Positions 1 to 6,641 of a DNA stretch of 64,000 bases are shown piece after piece (positions within the stretch are counted from its first letter, which is position 1; the number at the start of each line of letters is the position of its first letter). The position numbers were made by a program, and so were the translations under genes. The stretch spans positions 3,651,001 to 3,715,000 of the forward strand of contig NZ_CP015449.1 of NCBI RefSeq assembly GCF_003096075.1, in the 5' to 3' direction. This DNA comes from Dietzia lutea. Lineage in GTDB: Bacteria > Actinomycetota > Actinomycetes > Mycobacteriales > Mycobacteriaceae. Under the pieces are notes generated by a model. It did no database searches. It saw only the letters and a list, made by a program, of their open reading frames with translations, and was not told where the DNA came from.

Positions 1-1
1 A

Positions 2-170
2 TTGCTGCCGCCGGAGGAGACCCTGGCCGACGCCCGCGCTCTGCTCGAGGCGGGGCGCCCGTTCGCGGCTTACGAGGCACTCGAGGTCCGGTGAAGTCCT
101 GCCCTGACGACGAACGCGAGCTGTGGCAGGGGCTGGCCCAGCTGTGCGTGGGCGTGACCCACCACGAGCG
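2..170 (+). pseudogene. DUF309-family gene remnant, frameshifted
   Basis: The frame from base 2 to the TGA at 92-94 ends in residues resembling the DUF309 signature (AGRPFAAYEALE, compare the family's RPFHAHEVLEDAW). The family continuation DERELWQGLAQLCVGVTHHER is read in another frame from about base 95. One extra G in the GGTGAAG stretch would join the two as VRWKSCPDD, so a single-base deletion is the simplest explanation. Beyond about base 170 no DUF309 residues follow and the C-terminus is absent, so the gene looks truncated as well. Its start lies off the window. DUF309 proteins are small and of unproven function. Bases 171-356 hold nothing I recognise. A sequencing error could explain the frameshift but not the missing tail. 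Confidence 0.55.
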
Positions 171-356
171 TGTTCCCCAGGCGAAGTCAGAGCGCGAGTT
201 GAGATCGTGTGGGCGAGGCAGCGGCCACGCATTCTGTTCCGGAAGCCGCCATTCGAATATCCGTCTCGCCGATCTTCAACTGACGCTCGCACGGCCCACC
301 GTCCCGCTTCTCGCCGCGCGTCGCCCGTCTGCTCGCGCGAACCGACAGGCAGCCGC

Positions 357-2180
357 CTACAGCCCCCGCGCCATGTCCACGAAGCGCGAGTAGTGGAGCT
401 GGTGGGCGACCGTGATCGTGGACGTGGGACCGCCACGGTGCTTACCCAGGATCAGGTCGGCCTCGCCGGCCCTCGGGTCGTCGCGCTCGGAGGCGTCCGG
501 GCGGTGCAGCAGCATGACGATGTCCGCGTCCTGCTCCAGCGAGCCGGACTCACGGAGGTCGGAGACCTGCGGCCGCTTATCAGTTCGCTGCTCCGGCCCA
601 CGGTTCAGCTGCGAGATCGCGATCAAGGGCACGTCGATCTCCTTGGCCAGCAGTTTGAGCTGACGAGAGAACTCCGAGACCTCCTGCTGACGCGACTCGA
701 CCTTCTTGCCCGAGGACATCAGCTGGAGGTAGTCCACCACGATCAGCCGCAGGTCGTGCTTCTGCTTGAGCCGACGGGCCTTGGCGCGGATCTCCATCAT
801 CGTCATGTTGGGAGAGTCGTCGATGAACAGCGGCGCCTCGGAGATCTCACCCATCCGCCGGGCCAGCCGCGTCCAGTCCTCGTCGCTCATCTTGCCCGAC
901 TTCATGTCGGACAGCTTGACCCGCGCCTCGGCGCTCATCAGACGCATCACGATCTCGGTGCGGCTCATCTCCAGCGAGAACACCACGGAGGAGAGCCCGT
1001 GCTTGATGGAGCAGGACCGCATGATGTCCAAGCCGATGGTGGAGTTGTGCGTCGGGATCGCGGTGGGACCCGCCAGGTAGAGGTGGTCGTCGGCGGCCAC
1101 CTCGATGCACTTGACCGGCACGCTCGCGGCACCGCGCACGTCGGTGATGAGCCGCGCCGCACGCCCGGAGTCCGGGTGCTCGGGGACGACGATGCCAAAG
1201 TCGCAGACCAGCATGAGCGTGTCCAGCGACTTGGTGGTGACGATCTGCTCGGTGCCGCCCATCTCGATGCGCCACTCGTGTTCGGCGTCGGCGACCAGCT
1301 CGGGGCCGTCGTTGAACCGCACGGTGAAGCAGGGACGGTCCTCCCACACCTCGGTCACGGCCACGACCTCGGTGGGCTGCCCGTCGGCGCCCAGCACGCG
1401 GTCACCCACCGCGACCTCGCCCATGGTGGTCTGACCGTCCGGGGTGGGCAGGACGGTGTCCAGGGCGAGAGCCTTACCCACACCCGGGCGGGCGGCGATG
1501 ATGATCATCTGCCCGCCGTGCAGGCCGTTGGTGACGGCGTCCAGGTCCGCGAACCCGGTGGGCACGCCCTGCGAGAGGCCGCCGGCGGTGTGGATTGCGT
1601 CGATCTCGTCCATCGTGGGCTGCAGCAGCTCCTCGATGATGACGTAGTCCTCGGTGGTGCGGCGCTCGGTGACCTCGAAGATCTCCGCCTGCGCCCGGTC
1701 CACGACTTCGGCGACGTCCGAACCCTCGGAACCCGAGTAGCCGTACTGCACGATGCGGGTGCCCGCGTCGACCAGACGACGCAGTACCGCCTTCTCCGCG
1801 ACGATCTGGGCGTAGTACCCCGCGTTGGCCGCGGTGGGCACGGTCGAGATCAGCGTGTGGAGGTAGGGCGCACCACCGGCGCGGCGGAGATCCCCGCGGC
1901 GATCGAGCTCGGCGGCCACGGTCACCGCATCGGCCGGCTCCCCGCGCGCGTACAGGTCGAGGATGACGTCGTAGATGGCCTGATGCGACGGCTTGTAGAA
2001 GTCGCCCGGCTGGATCTCCTCCACCACGTCCGCGATGGCGTCCTTGCTCAGCAGCATGCCGCCCAGCACGGACTGCTCCGCGGTGAGATCCTGCGGCGGG
2101 GTACGGCCGAACTCGCCGCCGCCGCCCTCGTCGGGCGGAGGGGGCAGTTCGCCGGGACCGTCGTATCCCGCCTGCGCCAT
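357..2180 (-). CDS. dnaB: Replicative DNA helicase DnaB, with intein
   Basis: Hexameric helicase that unwinds DNA ahead of the replication fork. Precursor of 607 aa: residues 1-236 are the N-extein (N-terminal DnaB domain, linker, start of the RecA-like domain up to PGVGK), 237-379 an intein, and 380-607 the C-extein beginning STIGLD. The spliced protein would be 464 aa, normal for DnaB. RecA-domain motifs include VVDYLQLM and AISQLNRG. I chose the ATG at 2180 because AAGAGGAG lies just upstream and the protein then starts MAQAGYDG, like other actinobacterial DnaB. Longer upstream in-frame starts lack a ribosome binding site. It lies downstream of rplI on the same strand, as in mycobacteria, separated by a hairpin and a long gap, so it probably has its own promoter. 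Confidence 0.96.
   Translation of the reverse strand: MAQAGYDGPGELPPPPDEGGGGEFGRTPPQDLTAEQSVLGGMLLSKDAIADVVEEIQPGDFYKPSHQAIYDVILDLYARGEPADAVTVAAELDRRGDLRRAGGAPYLHTLISTVPTAANAGYYAQIVAEKAVLRRLVDAGTRIVQYGYSGSEGSDVAEVVDRAQAEIFEVTERRTTEDYVIIEELLQPTMDEIDAIHTAGGLSQGVPTGFADLDAVTNGLHGGQMIIIAARPGVGKALALDTVLPTPDGQTTMGEVAVGDRVLGADGQPTEVVAVTEVWEDRPCFTVRFNDGPELVADAEHEWRIEMGGTEQIVTTKSLDTLMLVCDFGIVVPEHPDSGRAARLITDVRGAASVPVKCIEVAADDHLYLAGPTAIPTHNSTIGLDIMRSCSIKHGLSSVVFSLEMSRTEIVMRLMSAEARVKLSDMKSGKMSDEDWTRLARRMGEISEAPLFIDDSPNMTMMEIRAKARRLKQKHDLRLIVVDYLQLMSSGKKVESRQQEVSEFSRQLKLLAKEIDVPLIAISQLNRGPEQRTDKRPQVSDLRESGSLEQDADIVMLLHRPDASERDDPRAGEADLILGKHRGGPTSTITVAHQLHYSRFVDMARGL
1044..1472 (-). other. Class-3-type mini-intein inside DnaB
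   Basis: A 143-residue in-frame insertion splits the Walker A loop between Lys and Ser (PGVGK / STIGLD). It starts with Ala, not Cys or Ser, and ends with the intein signature THN before Ser+1. Class 3 inteins lack an N-terminal nucleophile and instead carry a Trp-Cys-Thr triplet. All three are here at intein positions W67 (AEHEW, block B), C122 (VKCIEV, block F) and T141 (PTHN, block G). The length leaves no room for a homing endonuclease, so it is a mini-intein. Splicing is inferred from the intact motifs and the need for functional DnaB. Confidence 0.88.
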
Positions 2181-2296
2181 GACCGCTCCTCTTTCGCTGT
2201 CGAACTCGACCGCCCGCCCGGCCCCGACTGGGAACCGGCGAGCGACCCCTTCACTGTAGGGCACCGACACGACACCCCCGTGTCGGGCCTGCCCGG

Positions 2297-2575
2297 TTAT
2301 CCACAGGCTTCTCCACATTTGCGAGAGGGCGTCTGTGGAGAACTGTGAATGGTTGGGTATTACGCAGGGCCGATGGGCGTATCTCTGTGGAGAACCAGTG
2401 GACAGCCCAGGTCAGTTCCTGCAAAACCGCAGGTCACTGGTATCGATGCAGGTCGGAGGTCCCGTGGAGAACCTCGTTTATCACGTCACAAACCGGGACA
2501 CAATGGATAACGAAAGATGAACGCGACGGATCTGAGAACCGTCGGGACCCTAGCCTTTACAACTAGTTATCCACA
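2297..2575. promoter_or_regulatory. DnaA-box cluster in the dnaB upstream region
   Basis: The gene-free stretch 2181-2592 holds two perfect consensus DnaA boxes, TTATCCACA at 2297-2305 and 2567-2575, both reading on the plus strand. One-mismatch relatives are TTCTCCACA at 2309-2317 and TGTGGAGAA at 2334-2342 and 2386-2394. The sites at 2309-2317 and 2334-2342 form a perfect 9-bp inverted pair. A further CGTGGAGAA starts at 2463. The stretch is less GC-rich than its surroundings. It sits upstream of dnaB, so DnaA control of dnaB is one reading; DnaA titration near the origin is another. I see no convincing small gene here. Confidence 0.6.
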
Positions 2576-2592
2576 GGCCGTCCACAATGGCG

Positions 2593-2627
2593 AGGGCCCC
2601 GGTCGTCACTGTGACGACCGGGGCCCT
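2593..2627 (-). terminator. Hairpin after the rpsF-ssb-rplI operon
   Basis: A perfect 17-bp inverted repeat (2593-2609 with 2611-2627) containing GGGCCCCGGTCGTC lies 12 bases beyond the rplI stop codon. There is no T-run, as is common for actinobacterial terminators. It would end the ribosomal-protein transcript before dnaB. Confidence 0.7.
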
Positions 2628-2638
2628 GCGCGGGTGTA

Positions 2639-3091
2639 TCAGACGGGGACGACCTCGACCGCGACGCGCGCGGTGGTGTCGTGACCCAGGTCGACGACGA
2701 CGCTGTGGCTGCCGGTCGCCTTGATGTGCTCCTTGGGCATCTCCACGGAGCGCTTGTCGAGCGTGGGGCCACCGGCGGCCTTGATGGCCGAGGCGACGTC
2801 ACCCGCGGTGACGGAGCCGAACAGCTTGCCCGTGTCGGAGGTCTTGACCGCGACCTTGACGTCGGTCATCGACTCGAGCTTCTGCTTGAGCTCGTTGGCG
2901 TGATCCGAGTCGCGGACCTCGCGGGCCTCGCGGGCACGCTTGATGGACTCGATCTGGCGCTCGGCACCCGGGGTGGCCACGATGGCCATCCCGCGCGGGA
3001 GCAGGAAGTTACGACCGTATCCGCCCTTGACCTCGACGATGTCGCCCGGCGCACCGAGCTTGTCGACGTCGGCGGTGAGGATCAGCTTCAT
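2639..3091 (-). CDS. rplI: 50S ribosomal protein L9
   Basis: Large-subunit protein that binds 23S rRNA near the L1 stalk. The 150-aa product has the L9 N-terminal domain with [14 protein letters not shown] around residues 23-36, a long connecting helix rich in Arg, Glu and Lys, and the C-terminal domain with GKLFGSVT. Length is typical. It follows ssb with a 114-bp gap. In many bacteria rpsR lies in that gap, but no S18-like frame is present there. Confidence 0.97.
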   Translation of the reverse strand: MKLILTADVDKLGAPGDIVEVKGGYGRNFLLPRGMAIVATPGAERQIESIKRAREAREVRDSDHANELKQKLESMTDVKVAVKTSDTGKLFGSVTAGDVASAIKAAGGPTLDKRSVEMPKEHIKATGSHSVVVDLGHDTTARVAVEVVPV

Positions 3092-3205
3092 GATCCGTCT
3101 ACCTTTCTTTCCTCCGACGGACCCGACCTGGGCCGGATTGTCGCGAGGTCATGTCTCATGCTTGTGGGGTGGGACGCCGGCAGCGCCCCGGGGAATCGAC
3201 CCGAT

Positions 3206-3790
3206 CTAGAACGGGGGCTCGTCGTCCATGCCGCCGAAGCCACCGGAACCGCCGGCCTGAGGGGCGCTGCCCCACGGGTCGTCGTTCTGCTGGCCGCGGC
3301 CCTGGCCGCCGCCGTAGCCGCCCTGCGACTGACCGCCGCCGTAGCCACCCTGCTGGCCGCCGCCCTGGAAGCCACCACCCTGCTGGCCGCCGCCCTGGAA
3401 ACCGCCGCCCCCGCCGCCTTCGCGGTTGGTGCGGGTCACCTTGGCGGTGGCGTACTTGAGGGACGGGCCGACCTCGTCGACCTCCACCTCGTACACCGTG
3501 CGCTTCTCGCCCTCACGGGTCTCGTACGACCGCTGACGAAGCCGGCCGTTGACGATGACGCGCATGCCCTTCTGCAGCGACTCGGCGACGTTCTCCGCCG
3601 CCTGGCGCCAGACGTTGCAGGTGAGGAACAGACCTTCGCCGTCCTCCCACTGGTTGGTCTGCGAGTTGAAGCGACGCGGCGTGGAGGCGATCCGGAAGTT
3701 CGCCACCGCGGCACCCGACGGCGTGAACCGCAGCTCGGGATCCGCGACGATGTTCCCGACCACCGTGATGGGGGTGTCGCCCTGTGCCAT
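3206..3790 (-). CDS. ssb: Single-stranded DNA-binding protein
   Basis: Coats single-stranded DNA during replication and repair and recruits partners through its acidic tail. The 194-aa product has an N-terminal OB fold of about 110 residues ([20 protein letters not shown], then [17 protein letters not shown]). A Gly/Gln-rich linker of repeated [12 protein letters not shown]-like units follows, and the C-terminal tip ends DDEPPF, where proteins such as DNA polymerase III chi or RecO bind in other bacteria. It lies between rpsF and rplI in the same orientation. Confidence 0.97.
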   Translation of the reverse strand: MAQGDTPITVVGNIVADPELRFTPSGAAVANFRIASTPRRFNSQTNQWEDGEGLFLTCNVWRQAAENVAESLQKGMRVIVNGRLRQRSYETREGEKRTVYEVEVDEVGPSLKYATAKVTRTNREGGGGGGFQGGGQQGGGFQGGGQQGGYGGGQSQGGYGGGQGRGQQNDDPWGSAPQAGGSGGFGGMDDEPPF

Positions 3791-3882
3791 TCGCTTGTCC
3801 TCCGTGTTTCAGGCCTGGTGTGGATGGTGATCGGAGGCCGACCGACCGCGCCCAGAGTACCGGGGTGGTCGGACAGTCCGGG

Positions 3883-4170
3883 TCACTTGTCGGCGCGCAG
3901 CACCTTGGTGCGGAGAACGTTCTCGTTCAGACCGAGCTGACGATCCAGCTCCTTGACCGCGTCCGGCTCGGACTTGAGCTGGACGACGGCGTAGATGCCC
4001 TCGTTGAGCTTATTGATCTCGTAGGCGAAGCGGCGCTTCCCCCAGACATCGACCTTGTCGACCGATCCACCCTCTTGCCGGATCACGTTGAGGAACGTGT
4101 CCAGCGACGGCGCCACGGTGCGCTCGTCGAGACTGGGATCGAGGATGACCATCACTTCGTATTGACGCAT
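3883..4170 (-). CDS. rpsF: 30S ribosomal protein S6
   Basis: Small-subunit platform protein that pairs with S18. The 95-aa product begins [16 protein letters not shown] and has the family motifs [12 protein letters not shown] and GIYAVVQL. A strong ribosome binding site (AGGAGGTGATG) lies upstream of the ATG. It is the first gene of the rpsF-ssb-rplI set. Confidence 0.97.
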   Translation of the reverse strand: MRQYEVMVILDPSLDERTVAPSLDTFLNVIRQEGGSVDKVDVWGKRRFAYEINKLNEGIYAVVQLKSEPDAVKELDRQLGLNENVLRTKVLRADK

Positions 4171-4204
4171 GGGACCTCATCACCTCCTGTGGACTACAGA
4201 TTCG

Positions 4205-4246
4205 GCCACGGTGTCTCCGTGGCAGGAGGGTCGTTGCGTCAGCAAC
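4205..4246 (-). promoter_or_regulatory. rpsF 5' leader hairpins (possible S6:S18 leader)
   Basis: Two hairpins lie in the rpsF 5' leader. Reading on the minus strand, GTTGC/GCAAC (4246-4233) is followed by a 7-bp stem GCCACGG/CCGTGGC with a 5-base loop (4223-4205), immediately followed by CCG. Many bacteria have an S6:S18-binding leader with a stem next to a conserved CCG, so this may be one; I judged it by eye only. Further upstream, GATGAA/TTCATC (4446-4463) is a small palindrome that could be an operator. The rest of 4247-4579 shows nothing I recognise. Confidence 0.35.
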
Positions 4247-4579
4247 CGCTCAAGGCTACCCCGCCCGAACTCGGCTGACGAAATCCCCGTCGGACTCGGA
4301 CCGTGCTGCGAGCAGCCCGCGCCCTCACAGATCGTCGAGCCGGACGTACCCGTCCTCGACGGCGCGCAGGAGCAGACGCGCCTTGGTCCGTGCGGGTCTG
4401 ACCACCGCGTCGTACTTGGACCGCACACGCTGGTGCCCCCGATACGATGAATGTGAGTTCATCCTGAGGACTCGCACGGCCACCGTCGACTGCGGGCGAG
4501 ATGTCCGGACAAGTCCGTACGGCCGCGTCGTATTCCGGGCGGCCGGCGCGCGCAAAGAAGCATCACAACCCCGCCTAGG

Positions 4580-4708
4580 TGCGCTGCCTCTTCGACTTGC
4601 GATGGCCGAATGGTCCTGACACGCAGCGCAACCCCGCCCTGAGCGTGCATTCCGGCAGCGCGGGTCGAAGAGGCAGCGCATCCGGCGGCACTCGCGCTGC
4701 CGGAATGC
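4580..4708. repeat. Dispersed palindromic repeat, copy A
   Basis: This 129-bp element has two interleaved perfect inverted repeats. The 17-mer TGCGCTGCCTCTTCGAC at 4580-4596 pairs with 4664-4680. The 16-mer GCATTCCGGCAGCGCG at 4647-4662 pairs with 4693-4708. Related copies lie at 25612-25742 and 34242-34352. It sits between the small membrane gene's 3' end and the rpsF promoter region. It could fold as RNA, act as a terminator, or be a small non-autonomous mobile element. No flanking target duplication was recognised. Confidence 0.75.
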
Positions 4709-4794
4709 CCACGCGGCAGCCGCGTCGCGGGGATTCTGTGGCCGGGGCAGCTGCGGCGGGGCTACGGCGGTCGGGCGCTGAAACGCCGGATGCG

Positions 4795-4986
4795 TCAGCC
4801 GTGCTGCAACCCGATCGTCAGCGCCTGCGTCACCGGGATCACGGTGAGGAACAGGAAGGCCGCGACGGTCCAGCCGATCCACACGGGCTGACGCCACCCC
4901 GCGCGGTAGCCGCCAGCGGCGGTCACCATGCAGACGAATCCGACCAGGATGCACAGAAACATCCAGATCATGGCGCTGGTAGTCAT
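4795..4986 (-). CDS. Small two-helix membrane protein
   Basis: The 63-aa product begins MTTSAMIWMFLCILVGF and has two hydrophobic segments, roughly residues 5-25 and 36-58, joined by a short basic loop (GYRAGWRQP). I recognise no family. Its ATG overlaps the stop of the upstream GT87 gene in an ATGA, so translation is probably coupled and the two proteins may act together in the membrane. In M. tuberculosis another gene sits between the ponA1-linked DUF2029 gene and rpsF, but I cannot confirm homology. Confidence 0.75.
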   Translation of the reverse strand: MTTSAMIWMFLCILVGFVCMVTAAGGYRAGWRQPVWIGWTVAAFLFLTVIPVTQALTIGLQHG

Positions 4987-6635
4987 CGGATCGGGTCCTT
5001 CGTCTCGGGGTCGGCGGGCTGTGCCCCACCGGAGTCTGAGGGGTCCGCGAGGAACGCGAGCGGGACGCCCGCGATGCCCGCGGCATCCGCGGCGCGCGCA
5101 GCACCCGGGGCCCGCGTGGCGGGCCGGGTGACCGGCCGTTCTCCGGGATCGGCGAGGACCCCGGCGAGCGGGTCGGGCCCCTCGGGCGTGCCCTGATGCG
5201 TCATGCGGACGCGGTCGAGATGGGGCCGGTAGATCTCGAGGATCACCACCGCGCACACGGCGAGGACGAGCAGGTCGCGCAGCAACACGAGCGGGTGGAA
5301 GAGCTCGGGCCCGATCCCCTTGTTGGCGACGCCGTGGAAGTACGACATGTGCGCCACCCACAGCAGCGCATCGAACGCCATCCACGTCAGCAGCAGCCGC
5401 GCGCGCGGCACGGCGAGCACCGCGAGAGGCACCAGCCACAGCGAATACTGCGGGCTCCACACCTTGTTGGTCAGCAGGAAGAACGCCACGATGAGGAACG
5501 CCAACTGCGCCACGCGCGGGGTCACGGGCGCGGTCAGACCGATCACAAGCACCGCCAGACACGCGAGCGCGAACAGCACCAGCGAGACGGTGTTCAGCGT
5601 CGCAGGGGCCTCCCCGGCGGCGCGACCCGCGTCGAAGCCCTGCCAGCCCGTGAGCGTCTGGATGACGACGTAGACGCTCTCGGGGTTGGCGGGCCGGTCG
5701 GAGTTGAGTCGGAAGAACTCCCGCCACCCGTCGGGGAACGGGATCATGATCGGCAGGTTTACCGCCAGCCACGCCACGACGGCGGCGGCCGCGGCCTTAC
5801 CGAGCTCGACGAACCGCCTGCGGCGGATCGCCACCACCAGCAGCGCGCCGAACAGGAACAGCGGGTACAGCTTGGCCGCCACGCCCAGCCCCAAGACGAC
5901 CCCGGCCCAGACCGGGCGGCGGCGGGCCCACAGCAGCAGCGCGACGGAGGCGAACATCACCGCCATGAGGTCGTAGTTGGTGAAGGCCTGGAAGATCACC
6001 AGCGGGCTGGCCGCCATGAGCAGCGTGTCCCAGGGCCGGCGGCCGGCCGAGCGGTAGGTGGCCCACACGGCGACCATCCACATGAACGCCAGCAGGACAC
6101 AGCCCAGCGCGAAGTAGGTGACCACCTCGAGCGGCCCGCCGGGGAAGATCGCGTGCAGGGCCTGGGCGGCCTGCGCGGTGACGTACTGGAACATCCCGGA
6201 CAGCACCGGGTACTCCATGTAGCGGACCTCGCCGCCGTCGGCGATCCAGGAGTACTTGTAGGGCAGCGCACCGGTGTCCAGGCCCTCGGCGGAGTACAGC
6301 GGCAGCGGGTCCGCGTAACAGGCCTTGTAGTACTGCCGACCGTCCCAGTTGAGGCTGGGCTGCGAGCCGTCGGTGGGGTGGGTGGTCTCCAGACAGGCGG
6401 CCTTGGAGAAGAAGCCGAACGCCAGGAAGATCACGGCGAACAGCATGATCACGCGCAGCGGCGTCCAGAAGCGCTGGCGCCCGACCACGGCGTGCCGGCC
6501 GAGAGGGCCGCCCCACGCGGCGAGCGCCCCGGCCCCGGCGCCGTCACCGGGTCGGACCCGCTCGTGCGGCTCGAGCGATCGCAGGTCGTCGTCGAGCGGC
6601 AGCGGGGAGAGGTGGCCGTTGCTCTGCACGCTCAC
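4983..6635 (-). CDS. DUF2029 / GT87-type membrane glycosyltransferase
   Basis: The 550-aa product has a cytoplasmic N-terminus of about 60 residues and then many hydrophobic segments, starting with VIMLFAVIFLAFGFF. A periplasmic loop follows the first helix (YYKACYADPLPLYSAEGLD). This layout matches the DUF2029/GT87 family, which includes polyprenyl-phosphomannose-dependent mannosyltransferases such as PimE. Position, length and neighbours match Rv0051 of M. tuberculosis, whose substrate I do not know. It starts 6 bp after the ponA stop, so the two are an operon and a role in envelope building is likely. The C-terminal 90 residues are Ala/Pro-rich and probably cytoplasmic. Confidence 0.8.
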   Translation of the reverse strand: MSVQSNGHLSPLPLDDDLRSLEPHERVRPGDGAGAGALAAWGGPLGRHAVVGRQRFWTPLRVIMLFAVIFLAFGFFSKAACLETTHPTDGSQPSLNWDGRQYYKACYADPLPLYSAEGLDTGALPYKYSWIADGGEVRYMEYPVLSGMFQYVTAQAAQALHAIFPGGPLEVVTYFALGCVLLAFMWMVAVWATYRSAGRRPWDTLLMAASPLVIFQAFTNYDLMAVMFASVALLLWARRRPVWAGVVLGLGVAAKLYPLFLFGALLVVAIRRRRFVELGKAAAAAVVAWLAVNLPIMIPFPDGWREFFRLNSDRPANPESVYVVIQTLTGWQGFDAGRAAGEAPATLNTVSLVLFALACLAVLVIGLTAPVTPRVAQLAFLIVAFFLLTNKVWSPQYSLWLVPLAVLAVPRARLLLTWMAFDALLWVAHMSYFHGVANKGIGPELFHPLVLLRDLLVLAVCAVVILEIYRPHLDRVRMTHQGTPEGPDPLAGVLADPGERPVTRPATRAPGAARAADAAGIAGVPLAFLADPSDSGGAQPADPETKDPIR

Positions 6636-6641
6636 ACCGGG

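Noticed and set aside
92-94. TGA in the DUF309 remnant as selenocysteine
   Set aside because: The family sequence continues in a different frame after it, so a deletion explains it; no SECIS is seen.
2335-2566. Small genes in the dnaB upstream gap
   Set aside because: The two short frames overlap each other and the DnaA-box sequences, lack ribosome binding sites and show no protein-like composition.
2181-2592. Chromosomal origin of replication
   Set aside because: DnaA boxes are present, but dnaA and dnaN are not adjacent and the actinobacterial origin normally lies between them.
4325-5104. A gene across repeat copy A
   Set aside because: The frame runs through the repeat and overlaps the small membrane gene in another frame; it has no family features and an Arg/Ser-rich composition.
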